A DNA stretch of 43,661 nt from positions 1 to 43,661 of the forward strand of contig PEAD01000026.1 of NCBI GenBank assembly GCA_002753335.1, written 5' to 3'. The position numbers were made by a program, and so were the translations under genes. The stretch is from Nitrospirae bacterium MYbin3. Its GTDB lineage: Bacteria > Nitrospirota > Thermodesulfovibrionia > Thermodesulfovibrionales > Dissulfurispiraceae. Shown here one piece after another: positions 18,372-27,002 of this stretch. The stretch's first letter is position 1. Each line of letters starts with the position of its first letter. The notes under the pieces are model-generated. The model made no database searches, had not been told where the DNA came from, and was given only the letters and a program-made list of their open reading frames with translations.

Positions 18372-19781
18372 TTATATTTTTAAAGGCTTTAGCTGCAATT
18401 TTAAAATGCTGCCGGTACTTTTATCAACCTTATACCTGTCATCCGCTCTGTATCCGGCCACCCATATAATATCGTCTCCGCTGGTTACTATAGGCACGGC
18501 ATCACGCTCATCTCTTGGTATTTTTTCATCAACAAAAAAGTCCTGCAGTTTTTTCTTTTTACCGAACCCTGCAGGGTAGAAGAAGTCTCCGCTTTTTCTA
18601 TGTCGTACACTTAATGGAAATTTTAGGATAGAGGCGTTAAAGAAGGCGACATCTTTTGCGCGCACCGCAGGGTCGCGCTCTATCGTGTCAGCAATCGTTG
18701 ACTGAAGCACAAGCGTTGCCTCTTTGAGCGGCAATATTTCATTTGCATTAAGCTTGTGATTATCCAGTTTTATGGGAGGCTCGGAGGTTATTTTTACGGT
18801 TGAGTATCCTTTTATAGCTCTGATGTTATTGTGGAGATGCAGTCTGTCTCCAGCGCGGCCTTTTTTTATCAGCACCATCATGTCTTCGATATTTACAAAA
18901 CTGATCGCCCTCAAGGACGCTGTCTCGTCAACAGCACGTCTGAGCACTCGCCTAAGCAGCACGTTGTCTAGCATTTCAAGCGGAGCCGCAAAAAGCTCAA
19001 TTGCCTTGTCGCTCTTTCTGCTTATCAGGCGCATGAGGGTTTTAGTCACAATAAGCTCAAGGTATCTTTCCTCGTCCCGCATTATATCAGCGGTGCGGGA
19101 GAGCGTGCTTATCAATTCTGCATTGTGCTTTCTAATCTCGGGCATGATATGTCTTCTAATTTTGTTCCGTAGGTATTCGTCCTTTAGGTTTGACGAGTCA
19201 ACAACATAGGGGGGGTCTGAATGCGTGCCGACCTTAAGATTATTGTCCGACAGGAATTTCTCTATCTCAACCCTTTCGGTTTCGATGAGCGGCCGTATGA
19301 TAATGCCCCTGACAGGCGGTATGCCGGACAGGCCTGTCATTCCCGCTCCTCTAAAAAGCCTCATAAGCATTGTTTCGGCCTGATCATTCGCATTGTGGCC
19401 TAACGCCAGTTTTGTTGCTCCTATTTCCCTGATAATTTCATCAAATGCACTGTACCTAAGATCTCGTGCAGCTTCTTGAAGGTTTTTTTTGTTCTCCGAA
19501 GCGTACGACTTTACCTTAATTGTTTTAACAAAAAGCTGCACCCCAAGCCGGGAGCAAAGCGTGTTGCAAAAAGCTATCTCAGCCGGAATCTCGTCGGCCC
19601 TGAGCCCATGGTCTATGTATGCTGCTGTGACGCTTATTTCTAAATTCTGTTTCAGCTCGCAAAGTGAGGTCAATAGAGATACAGAGTCGGGTCCGCCAGA
19701 AAGCCCTACCAGTAGGTGGTCGCCTTGAATGCACATAGAGTATTTTTTTATTGTTGCCTTTATCCTGTCGGGAAGGCGCAT
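18372..19781 (-). CDS. tilS: tRNA(Ile)-lysidine synthase TilS
   Basis: The 469-residue protein has the PP-loop ATP pyrophosphatase motif SGGPDS at residues 28-33, LALGHNANDQAETMLMRLFRGAGMTGLSG (shown here by its core HNANDQAET), and the C-terminal TilS domain with FPLSVRHRKSGDFFYPAGFG. It converts C34 of the AUA-reading tRNA-Ile to lysidine, an essential step. The length fits the long form of the family. It is followed by degP; upstream is a small membrane protein gene on the same strand with an 83-base gap that contains a short hairpin. Confidence 0.95.
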   Translation of the reverse strand: MRLPDRIKATIKKYSMCIQGDHLLVGLSGGPDSVSLLTSLCELKQNLEISVTAAYIDHGLRADEIPAEIAFCNTLCSRLGVQLFVKTIKVKSYASENKKNLQEAARDLRYSAFDEIIREIGATKLALGHNANDQAETMLMRLFRGAGMTGLSGIPPVRGIIIRPLIETERVEIEKFLSDNNLKVGTHSDPPYVVDSSNLKDEYLRNKIRRHIMPEIRKHNAELISTLSRTADIMRDEERYLELIVTKTLMRLISRKSDKAIELFAAPLEMLDNVLLRRVLRRAVDETASLRAISFVNIEDMMVLIKKGRAGDRLHLHNNIRAIKGYSTVKITSEPPIKLDNHKLNANEILPLKEATLVLQSTIADTIERDPAVRAKDVAFFNASILKFPLSVRHRKSGDFFYPAGFGKKKKLQDFFVDEKIPRDERDAVPIVTSGDDIIWVAGYRADDRYKVDKSTGSILKLQLKPLKI

Positions 19782-19804
19782 TTCAATCTTCTCCTGAAGC
19801 TTTT

Positions 19805-19822
19805 ACTGATAAACGTATCAGT
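19805..19822. repeat. Small inverted repeat upstream of tilS
   Basis: ACTGATA and TATCAGT pair perfectly around AACG. No T-run follows in the direction of tilS transcription, so it is not a clear terminator; it could be an operator or chance. Confidence 0.3.
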
Positions 19823-19864
19823 GAGGGGAGGGGATTGTCAATTATGGGGGGATATTGTACCAGG

Positions 19865-20209
19865 TTAGACCATACGGTCAACGTGGGCGATCGAATCAGA
19901 CTGCGCTGCTTTTACTGTGAGAGGCTGTTGTGCCGAAACTTCAGGCTCATGTTCTTTTATCGGAGCAATTGCGGGGCCGTTGACGCATGCGATCTGCTCC
20001 TGCGCTTTAGCTGTAGCCATGGCTGCCATCGCTCTTTTGCGCTTTATTTCATCCCCGGCCTTGAAGAGATCAACCACTTTTTCTCCGGCCGCAAGCCTTA
20101 GTTTGCGCTGAGTTCTTCTGCTAAAAACACCGGCAAAGAAGTTTATCACCACGACTATTAATGCCGTGTATGATAAGAATATCAGGGTTGTTGTCAGTAG
20201 TCCTTTCAT
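19865..20209 (-). CDS. Small single-pass membrane protein of unknown function
   Basis: A 114-residue protein that I do not recognise. Residues 4-27 are one hydrophobic segment (LLTTTLIFLSYTALIVVVINFFAG). A basic, Lys/Arg-rich helical stretch follows (about 30-70, RRTQRKLRLAAGEKVVDLF), and the last 45 residues are Ala/Pro/Gln-rich and probably unstructured. GGAG eight bases before the ATG at 20209 supports the start. It is divergent from the L,D-transpeptidase gene and upstream of tilS on the same strand. No function is proposed. Confidence 0.7.
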   Translation of the reverse strand: MKGLLTTTLIFLSYTALIVVVINFFAGVFSRRTQRKLRLAAGEKVVDLFKAGDEIKRKRAMAAMATAKAQEQIACVNGPAIAPIKEHEPEVSAQQPLTVKAAQSDSIAHVDRMV

Positions 20210-20288
20210 GCAGTTGTCTCCTTTTTTATTATCGGAGTTTTCAATATATTACTAAAGTTCTGAACGTGAAAAAACGTCTCTTGCTCAG

Positions 20289-20294
20289 TATAAT
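20289..20294 (+). promoter_or_regulatory. Perfect -10 box placed for a leaderless L,D-transpeptidase message
   Basis: TATAAT ends six bases before the GTG start codon at 20301, so transcription would begin at the start codon. No Shine-Dalgarno sequence is present. The -35 region (GTGAAA, about 17 bases upstream) is a poor match. Confidence 0.5.
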
Positions 20295-20300
20295 AAATGC

Positions 20301-20816
20301 GTGAATAAGATTGTGCTGAGCAGGAATCTTGCGTTTTTAGTTTTTGCGGTGGTTTCTTTTTGTTCGGTGCTGTCTGCGACAGCTTCGCATACAAAGGCTG
20401 ACAAGGTTCTTGTCGTAAAAAACTCAAGAATCATGGTTCTGCTCAAAGACGGTGAGATACTTAAGGTTTATAAGGTCTCGCTAGGCAAAAAGCCTACGGG
20501 GCACAAGGTAAAGGCGGGCGACCAGCGGACACCTGAGGGGAGCTATATTCTTGATTCGAGAAACCCGCAGAGCAAATTCTACAAAGCGATTCATATTTCT
20601 TATCCAAATAAATCGGATGCCGCGAATGCCCAGAGCCTTGGTGTTTCTCCGGGCGGGGGTATTATGATTCACGGACTCCCCAATAAACTCGGAGAGCTTG
20701 GCAGGCTTCACAGGAGATGGGACTGGACAGACGGCTGTATTGCGGTCACAAACGAAGAGATGGATGAAATATGGGAACTCATATCCGACGGCACGCCGAT
20801 AGAAATAAAGCCTTAA
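20301..20816 (+). CDS. L,D-transpeptidase (YkuD domain), secreted
   Basis: The 171-residue protein begins at GTG 20301 and has a signal-like N-terminus (hydrophobic 10-27, then SATASHTKA). The YkuD catalytic domain spans about 35-170, with H124 in IMIHGLPN and the catalytic C146 in DWTDGCIAV. Enzymes of this family make 3-3 crosslinks in peptidoglycan or attach lipoproteins to it. The protein is close to the domain alone, without LysM or other wall-binding modules. Its stop overlaps by four bases the stop of the convergent HtrA-TPR gene. Confidence 0.9.
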   Translation: MNKIVLSRNLAFLVFAVVSFCSVLSATASHTKADKVLVVKNSRIMVLLKDGEILKVYKVSLGKKPTGHKVKAGDQRTPEGSYILDSRNPQSKFYKAIHISYPNKSDAANAQSLGVSPGGGIMIHGLPNKLGELGRLHRRWDWTDGCIAVTNEEMDEIWELISDGTPIEIKP

Positions 20817-22081
20817 TAAATCAAATCGAGCAGTTCGTAGGCTTTTTCGATATTTATTTTCTTCAGCTCTGTGTATTCGTTTATTGCCCCGTTTTTGTCC
20901 CCGATTACGAGAAATGCAACTCCGAGGTTGAACTTTATATCAGGGTTTGAAGAATCTATTCTTGCTGCATACTTGAGCGAGTCAACAGCCATGTTGTAAT
21001 TTCCGAGCAGTAGATAGGCAGAAGCAAGTTTTGTATATGTAGATGCTTCTGCGCGCCTGAACACAATTGCCTTTCGGTATGCTTCGGCGGCTTCGGAGTA
21101 GCGTCCGAGCTTGAAGCAGAGTTTTCCTATCTCTAAATATGACTCAGTGAATGTCGGGTCCAAAAGAACTGTTTTTTTGTGCGCCTCTATGGCCTCATCA
21201 GTTTTTCCTTCTCTTTCGTAGAATTTGGCTAGTGAATAATGCGTGGATGCCCTGTTGTCAATGGTCTGGGGCTCTGCAGAAGGTTTTGGCTTGTCAACGG
21301 TTTTTGTATTTTTTATCTCTGGCCGTGGCAGAACTGCCGGTTTTGATATGGATTGTCTTAAGGGTATTGCTGCTGTATATTCGGGCTCAGGTTGTTTCTT
21401 TATCTCAGGGGATGGAGCTTCATTTTTCTCAATGGAGGCGCCGAGCAGCTTTTTTATCATTCTGCTATAACGCTCATGCTCTTTTGCAACCGATTTTACC
21501 GGAACCACAAAATCGAACAATTTCCCTTCCTGTGTAAATGAAACCGCAACGCCTATGACATGTCCAAGAGAATTAAAAACAGGAGTTCCGTTTGCTGATT
21601 GAGGAACCGCAGCATCCAACTTCATCAGCCCATCGTTGCGCATGCTTTTTATTTTTGAGGCGGCAGCAGGGCTGCTGTTTATAAATATGTACGCTTTTGC
21701 TCCTATCTTTACCGAATCGGTAGAAGATATCCTTGCTGATGAAAGCCTCTCGGCTTTAAATGATATCAGCGCAACATTGTTTCTGCAGCTTCCTGAAAGC
21801 AGCTCTTCGGTATTGTATTCTGAGCCTTCAGAGGTTTTTATCACGAGCGTGTTCAGCATTGATTCATACCACTTTGACACGGTGTTGCAGCTCACCGCAG
21901 CTATTCCTTCAGAATCCACCACAAAACCGGATTCTGTCAGAAGCGGCTTCTGGTTTTTGTCCAAAACAGTGACAGTCAGGACGGTTTTATATTCTGAGGA
22001 CACTGCGGAAGGAATTTCTGCGCTGCTGTGGGTTGAGACAAAAACAATCAAAAGAAAAGCCGCAGTAATTGGAAAACGCAT
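20813..22081 (-). CDS. TPR protein with a catalytically dead HtrA/trypsin-like domain
   Basis: The 422-residue protein has a signal peptide (1-21, SSA-EIP). Residues about 33-200 follow the trypsin-like fold of HtrA proteins: SGFVVDSEGIAAVS, NNVALISFKA, NGTPVFNSLGHVIGVAV and FDFVVPVKSV. Aligning by eye to the DegP of this window, all three catalytic residues are changed: His to Asn66 or Thr67, Asp to Asn102, Ser to Asn164. A Pro/Lys-rich linker (about 215-275) leads to four TPRs (about 278-415). It is probably a periplasmic scaffold, not a protease. It starts five bases after pyk on the same strand and is probably cotranscribed with it. Confidence 0.8.
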   Translation of the reverse strand: MRFPITAAFLLIVFVSTHSSAEIPSAVSSEYKTVLTVTVLDKNQKPLLTESGFVVDSEGIAAVSCNTVSKWYESMLNTLVIKTSEGSEYNTEELLSGSCRNNVALISFKAERLSSARISSTDSVKIGAKAYIFINSSPAAASKIKSMRNDGLMKLDAAVPQSANGTPVFNSLGHVIGVAVSFTQEGKLFDFVVPVKSVAKEHERYSRMIKKLLGASIEKNEAPSPEIKKQPEPEYTAAIPLRQSISKPAVLPRPEIKNTKTVDKPKPSAEPQTIDNRASTHYSLAKFYEREGKTDEAIEAHKKTVLLDPTFTESYLEIGKLCFKLGRYSEAAEAYRKAIVFRRAEASTYTKLASAYLLLGNYNMAVDSLKYAARIDSSNPDIKFNLGVAFLVIGDKNGAINEYTELKKINIEKAYELLDLIY

Positions 22082-22086
22082 CAGTA

Positions 22087-23496
22087 TCAGATTTGATGCA
22101 GTCTTATTATATTTGTTTTGCCCAAGAATGCCGAACTTGCTACAAATACTATATTGTCGCCTTTCACCACGAGCTTGTCTTTAAGCATCGTGGCCTCTAT
22201 CTGTGCCATAAAGGCTGAGTTGAGCATCTCCACTTTTCCGCGCAACATGAGCTTGGGAATCACTCCCCAATAAAGAACCATTTGACGGAGCGCGGTTTCA
22301 TCAGGGGTGAAAGCGACTATCGGAACATAAGGCTTCAGTTTGCAAAGCAGTTTTGCTGTGAATCCGGAATGGCTGAATACTACAATAGCCTTTGCGTTAA
22401 TGTCTATGGCAGCTTTAACAGCGCCGTCCGCAATGGCTTCCGGAAATATGCTGCCCGGCTGATAGGGAGAATGGATACGATCGATCAGATCCGTCTCGAT
22501 AGACGAAATGATTTTGCGCATCATAGACACAGCCTCCACTGGGTATTTGCCTGCTGCGGTTTCGCCGGAAAGCATCAGCGCATCGGTTCCATCCAGAACA
22601 GCGTTGGCAACATCGGACGCCTCGGCCCTTGTCGGTCTTGTGTGGAGGGTCATGGATTCAAGCATCTGTGTTGCGGTAATCACGAGTTTACCTTTTTTAT
22701 TCGCAAGATCGATCAGCATTTTCTGGATTATAGGCACCTGCTCTGTCGGCATTTCAACACCGAGGTCCCCTCTTGCAACCATTATGCCGTCAACCATGTC
22801 CATTATGGCGTTGATGTTGTCGAGAGCTTCAGGTTTTTCAATTTTGGCTATGATGGGCGGGAGTTTTGCTCCTTTTCTTTTTGCCCAATTTTTTACGATA
22901 GTGATGTCCTCAGGTGTTCTCACAAACGATATGGCAATATAATCAACACCAAGTTTCAGACCTAGCTCAAGGTCTGCCCTGTCCTTTTCTGTGAAGGCAG
23001 CAAGTGTAGTTTTAGTGGTCGGAAAATTCACCCCTTTTCTCGATTTGAGCAGGCCGCCTTCAAGTACCTTTGCCTTCAGGTCCTTGTCTGTTTTACCTGT
23101 GACCGCAAGTTTTATCAGTCCGTCGTCAATGAGTATTTTGTCGCCTTTGCGAACATCTTTTAAAAGGGCGGGATATGTTATATAGAGAGTTGAAGTGTCA
23201 CTCGGTTTTATTCCGGGTTTCAGGTTGATTTCCTGTCCTGTTTTAAGTATAAATTCCTCACCGTTTATAGCGGTTATACGAATTTTTATGCCTTGAAGAT
23301 CCTGAAGTATGGCAATAATCTTGCCAAGCTTCTTGGCCTCTGCACGTATTAAAGACGCCACCTTGCGGTGCATTGCATGTTCTCCGTGAGAAAAATTCAG
23401 GCGGGCTATGTCCATGCCGTTTTTTATAAGGGCATGGATTGTTTTTCTGTTGTTAGATGACGGACCTATTGTGCAGACTATTTTTGCTTTGCTCAT
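22087..23496 (-). CDS. pyk: Pyruvate kinase
   Basis: The 469-residue protein matches pyruvate kinase throughout: KIVCTIGPSSNN at the N-terminus, ARLNFSHGEHAMH, the active-site signature around ITATQMLESM and the Mg/K-binding IAKIEKPEALDNI (Lys and Glu present), then RGDLGVEM. It transfers phosphate from phosphoenolpyruvate to ADP. The length is typical of bacterial enzymes without an extra C-terminal domain. A GGGGG-type ribosome binding site lies upstream of ATG 23496. It sits between a TSCPD protein gene and the HtrA-TPR gene on the same strand. Confidence 0.96.
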   Translation of the reverse strand: MSKAKIVCTIGPSSNNRKTIHALIKNGMDIARLNFSHGEHAMHRKVASLIRAEAKKLGKIIAILQDLQGIKIRITAINGEEFILKTGQEINLKPGIKPSDTSTLYITYPALLKDVRKGDKILIDDGLIKLAVTGKTDKDLKAKVLEGGLLKSRKGVNFPTTKTTLAAFTEKDRADLELGLKLGVDYIAISFVRTPEDITIVKNWAKRKGAKLPPIIAKIEKPEALDNINAIMDMVDGIMVARGDLGVEMPTEQVPIIQKMLIDLANKKGKLVITATQMLESMTLHTRPTRAEASDVANAVLDGTDALMLSGETAAGKYPVEAVSMMRKIISSIETDLIDRIHSPYQPGSIFPEAIADGAVKAAIDINAKAIVVFSHSGFTAKLLCKLKPYVPIVAFTPDETALRQMVLYWGVIPKLMLRGKVEMLNSAFMAQIEATMLKDKLVVKGDNIVFVASSAFLGKTNIIRLHQI

Positions 23497-23558
23497 AGCG
23501 CCCCCTATCCGAATGGAATGTCTATCGGAAATGATAACATTTTTTATCGAGGGCTGTT

Positions 23559-23927
23559 TTAGGCTATATAGGCCGGAACAGGCTCCTTTTTGACCTGATT
23601 TGTTTTTGTCTGCGAAGACAGAATTGTTTCCAAAACCTTGGCTACCGCATCGGCGCAGGATACGCAGTCATCCGCAGTCTGATGGCAGCGTATGCCTCTA
23701 AGCTCTTTTGTTATTTCCCTGATATCCCCGCCGATTCTGAGGGCGTAGGAGATGAGTCTTCCTATGCTTTCGCTCTGCGCAAAAGCGCAGCCTCCGGCCT
23801 TTCCCATATTGAGGAACACTTCAAACGGCCATTCTTCAACTGTGTTTACGGTAACATAAATGCTTCCGCAGCCTGTTTTCATCTGATAAGTTCTGCCTTC
23901 AACTGCACTGGGTCTCTCTCTTTTCAT
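23559..23927 (-). CDS. Stand-alone TSCPD-domain protein
   Basis: The 122-residue protein is a TSCPD domain, normally found at the C-terminus of class II (vitamin B12) ribonucleotide reductases and also as a separate small protein. Four conserved cysteine sites are visible: KTGCGSIYVTV, AGGCAFAQSES, GIRCHQTADD and CVSCADAVAKVL, with R-x-G-G in the middle, consistent with zinc binding. Its own role is not established. GGGAG eight bases before ATG 23927 supports the start. No ribonucleotide reductase gene is in the window. It lies 62 bases upstream of pyk on the same strand. Confidence 0.75.
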   Translation of the reverse strand: MKRERPSAVEGRTYQMKTGCGSIYVTVNTVEEWPFEVFLNMGKAGGCAFAQSESIGRLISYALRIGGDIREITKELRGIRCHQTADDCVSCADAVAKVLETILSSQTKTNQVKKEPVPAYIA

Positions 23928-24200
23928 TAATAAGCTCCCATCCGATTTTTTTGCTTAGATAATCTAGGAGCAAGAAATCTGCCAAAGGTTCATACCGAGT
24001 GTGTCAGACAAATATGCTTTATTATCAAGATGTGCCGGGTGAAGGGTTCTGATTTTTTGAGGAAAAGCTGCATTTATTTGACGCTTAAAGTCATTAATTT
24101 GACTTATTCTCTACACATCGCCTTGACAAACATAATGTCGTCTGCTATGTTGAATAGCAATACGTGAGTTGCCGCTAAAAAAATCCGAAGGGAGAACAAA
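23928..24200. promoter_or_regulatory. Divergent intergenic region upstream of pilT
   Basis: This 273-base spacer separates the leftward TSCPD gene from pilT. It holds the sigma-70-type promoter at 24123-24151, an inverted repeat AAGTCA/TGACTT at 24089-24106 upstream of that promoter, and the pilT ribosome binding site AAGGGAG. I see no RNA gene in it. Confidence 0.45.
24123..24151 (+). promoter_or_regulatory. Sigma-70-type promoter of the pilT operon
   Basis: A perfect TTGACA at 24123-24128 is followed after exactly 17 bases by TATGTT at 24146-24151 (four of six). Start of transcription would be near 24158, leaving a 43-base leader that includes AAGGGAG before the ATG at 24201. Confidence 0.65.
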
Positions 24201-25274
24201 ATGGCAAAGATTGATGCTTTTTTCAAGCTCATGAACGAGCAGGGTGCCTCGGACCTTCACATGGTTGCCGGTTCGCAGCCGGTGCTCCGCGTCAGGGGCG
24301 AGATGGAGAGGGTTGAGTACAAAGTCCTAGAAGATGACGAACTTAAGGGAATGCTGTACGAGATAGCTCCGGAAGACAAGGTTAAGACTTTTGAAGAAAC
24401 CGGCGACGTTGACTTTGGATACGAAATACCGGGCCTCGCAAGATACAGAGCAAACTTCTTCCGCCAGAAATACGGCGTGGCCGCGGTTTTCAGAGAAATT
24501 CCGAGCAACGTGCTGACGGCCGAGCAGCTTGGCCTTCCCGATATATGCAAGAAATTTGCGATGCTTCACAAAGGCCTCGTCCTGGTCACAGGCCCTACCG
24601 GCAGCGGTAAGTCAACCACTCTCGCGGCAATTATCGACCACGCGAACAAAAATAGAAAAGACCACATAATAACGGTTGAAGACCCGATAGAATTTGTTCA
24701 TAAAAGCCAGGGCTGCGTAGTTAACCACAGGGAAATAGGCGCGCACACCAGATCGTTCTCGGCCGCATTGAGAGGCGCTCTGCGTGAAGACCCCGACATA
24801 ATACTCGTCGGTGAAATGAGAGACCTCGAAACCATTCAGCTTGCGCTTGAAGCCGCAGCAACGGGCCATCTTGTCTTTGGCACACTGCACACAACAAGCG
24901 CAGCGAAAACGGTTGACAGGGTTATAGACGTTTTTCCCGCAAACCAGCAGGCACAGATAAGGACAACACTGTCAGAAGCCTTAAAAGGAGTTATAGCCCA
25001 GAACCTGTTCAAGAGGATAGATAAAAAAGGCAGATGCTGCGCACTGGAGATACTGGTCTGTACCTACGCGGTCGGCAACCTCATAAGAGAATCCAAAACA
25101 CATCAACTGCCGTCGGCTATGCAGACAGGAAAGAAGCTCGGCATGCAGACTCTCGACGATGCTATCATGGATCTTCTGAAAAAAGGATGGGTAAGCCCTG
25201 AAGAGTCTTACGACAAATGCATAGACAAGAGCAAGTTTGTGCAATTCTTAAAGACGCCGCCGCCCGAATTTTAA
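24201..25274 (+). CDS. pilT: Twitching motility ATPase PilT
   Basis: The 357-residue protein is a type II/IV secretion ATPase of the PilT type. It has the N-terminal domain with ASDLHMVAGSQPVLRVRGEM, Walker A GPTGSGKST at residues 131-139, the Asp box region TVEDPIEFVH, Walker B DIILVGEMRD and the His box GTLHTTSAAKTVDRVIDVFP. PilT powers retraction of type IV pili. Length matches the family. SD AAGGGAG and a strong promoter lie upstream. It heads a three-gene operon with a second PilT-like ATPase and a pseudo-receiver; the pilus structural genes are not in the window. Confidence 0.94.
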   Translation: MAKIDAFFKLMNEQGASDLHMVAGSQPVLRVRGEMERVEYKVLEDDELKGMLYEIAPEDKVKTFEETGDVDFGYEIPGLARYRANFFRQKYGVAAVFREIPSNVLTAEQLGLPDICKKFAMLHKGLVLVTGPTGSGKSTTLAAIIDHANKNRKDHIITVEDPIEFVHKSQGCVVNHREIGAHTRSFSAALRGALREDPDIILVGEMRDLETIQLALEAAATGHLVFGTLHTTSAAKTVDRVIDVFPANQQAQIRTTLSEALKGVIAQNLFKRIDKKGRCCALEILVCTYAVGNLIRESKTHQLPSAMQTGKKLGMQTLDDAIMDLLKKGWVSPEESYDKCIDKSKFVQFLKTPPPEF

Positions 25275-25315
25275 AAACAAATAAGCTAAAACAAAGAGAG
25301 GAGGACTAAAACAAA

Positions 25316-26500
25316 ATGAGAAAAGCGGAACTGGATTACATACTAGGCACGATGCTCGACAGCCACGGCAACGTGTCGGATCTGAACATTACTGTCGGCA
25401 AACCGCCTCAGGTCGAATCGTCCGGACAGCTTGTGCCTGTTACTTTTGACAAGGCATCAATACCGGCACTGACACCGTTTCAAAACGAAATACTGGCTAT
25501 TAACCTGATCAACTCGGACCGCAGACTGACCGAAACCCTTGTCAGTGAAGGCTCCTGCGACAGTTCATACTCTTTGCCGGGAAAGGCAAGGTTCAGGGTG
25601 AATATATTCTCCCAGCGCGGCCAGTATTCGATAATCTTAAGAAAACTCTCTACACAGATACCTACGCTCGCAGACCTTAAAGTTCCTGAGGTGCTTAACG
25701 GCATAGGCGAAGAAAAGAACGGCCTCGTGCTTGTTACCGGAGCAACCGGAAGCGGTAAGTCATCAACTTTGGCTGCGGTGCTGCGCCTGATAAACGAAAA
25801 CAAATCTGTGCATGTCCTGACCCTCGAAGACCCGGTGGAGTTTGCACACCCACATATAAAAGCGACCTTCAACCAGAGAGAGATGGGAATCGATTTCGAC
25901 ACCTTCGCCACAGGGCTGAGAGCCGCACTGCGTCAGGCACCGAAGGTCATTCTCGTTGGTGAAATGAGAGACAGGGAGACGGTCGAGATAGGCATATCCG
26001 CAGCAGAAACAGGACATCTTGTTCTCTCGACCCTGCATACCATAGACGCAGGACAGACCATCAACAGAATTCTCGGTATGTTCGATAAGGACGAGGAAAA
26101 GCAGATGAGAATCCGCCTTGCTGATACAATTCGCTGGGTCGTCAGCCAGAGGCTTCTGCCAAAGGTGGGCGGCGGCCGCGTTGCGGTTATCGAGATTATG
26201 AGAACAAATCTGCGTGTTAAAGACTCCATTCTGAACGGGGAGTCTGAAGGCAAGACCTTCTACGATATCATCGAAAGCGGTGATTCTTACGGAATGCAGA
26301 CCTTTGATAAAGCGATTCTAAAGCTATTTGAAGATGAGGCCATAACCGAAGAAACCGCTATGGCTTACGCTTCGCACAAGCCTGTCGTGGGCAGGGGCAT
26401 AGACATGATAAAGAGCAAGAAGGGCGAAAAAACGACCGATATCGAAGGTTTGAAGATTGATAAGAGCTATGACAAGAAGGTCAAGCTCGGGTCGAGATAA
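25316..26500 (+). CDS. Second PilT/PilU-type ATPase
   Basis: The 394-residue protein is a paralogue of PilT, with VSDLNITVGKPPQVESSGQL, Walker A GATGSGKSS at 142-150, LEDPVEFAH, VILVGEMRDRET and STLHTIDAGQTINRILGMF. It is longer than PilT by a Lys-rich C-terminal tail (about 355-394) with no domain. In other bacteria such second ATPases (PilU or PilT2) assist PilT under load. I do not assign pilU because the group boundaries cannot be judged here. A GGAGG lies just before the ATG, 41 bases after pilT. Confidence 0.88.
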   Translation: MRKAELDYILGTMLDSHGNVSDLNITVGKPPQVESSGQLVPVTFDKASIPALTPFQNEILAINLINSDRRLTETLVSEGSCDSSYSLPGKARFRVNIFSQRGQYSIILRKLSTQIPTLADLKVPEVLNGIGEEKNGLVLVTGATGSGKSSTLAAVLRLINENKSVHVLTLEDPVEFAHPHIKATFNQREMGIDFDTFATGLRAALRQAPKVILVGEMRDRETVEIGISAAETGHLVLSTLHTIDAGQTINRILGMFDKDEEKQMRIRLADTIRWVVSQRLLPKVGGGRVAVIEIMRTNLRVKDSILNGESEGKTFYDIIESGDSYGMQTFDKAILKLFEDEAITEETAMAYASHKPVVGRGIDMIKSKKGEKTTDIEGLKIDKSYDKKVKLGSR

Positions 26501-26512
26501 GGAGGCGATCTG

Positions 26513-26989
26513 ATGGCTGAAGAAAAAATTGACGATATACTGAAAGAGTACGACGAAGGGGCTAAGACCGCGCTGATCTGCGAGGACAATCAAGATGCTC
26601 AAAAGACAATATCGGCAGGACTCCGCGAGCTTAAATACGCTGTTGATATAGCTCCAAACGCGGATGAGGCCTTTGATAAGCTAAAATTCAATCATTACGA
26701 TGTGGTTGTGATTAGCGAATCCTTTGCCGGATCAACACCGGACAACAACGAATTTCTGAGCCACGTTCAGAAGATGCCGATGAGCGCCAGACGGACCACA
26801 TTTTTCGCGCTTTTCGGCAAAAATTTTACGACTATGGACAATATGCAGGCGTTTGAGAAAAGCGTGCATGTTGTTGTGAACCAGTCTGACCTAGCCAATT
26901 CAAGAGCGATTCTTAAAAAAGCGATCGCCGCAAACGACCAGTTCTACAAGGTTTACAGGGAGAGCATGGCCAAAATCGGAAAAATGTAA
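26513..26989 (+). CDS. Degenerate receiver-domain protein of the pilT operon
   Basis: The 158-residue protein has the pattern of a CheY-like receiver: ALICEDNQDAQ with the acidic pair E24/D25, YAVDIAPNADEAFDKLK, and HYDVVVISES. The phosphoacceptor Asp position is Ser68, and the conserved Lys near the end is replaced by Asn123 (VVVNQSDL). It therefore probably cannot be phosphorylated in the usual way. The last 30 residues are helical (AILKKAIAANDQFYKVYRE). It starts 12 bases after the second PilT-like gene with a GGAGG ribosome binding site, so it is likely a partner or control protein for the pilus motors. Confidence 0.75.
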   Translation: MAEEKIDDILKEYDEGAKTALICEDNQDAQKTISAGLRELKYAVDIAPNADEAFDKLKFNHYDVVVISESFAGSTPDNNEFLSHVQKMPMSARRTTFFALFGKNFTTMDNMQAFEKSVHVVVNQSDLANSRAILKKAIAANDQFYKVYRESMAKIGKM

Positions 26990-27002
26990 AAAGCCATTAA
27001 AG

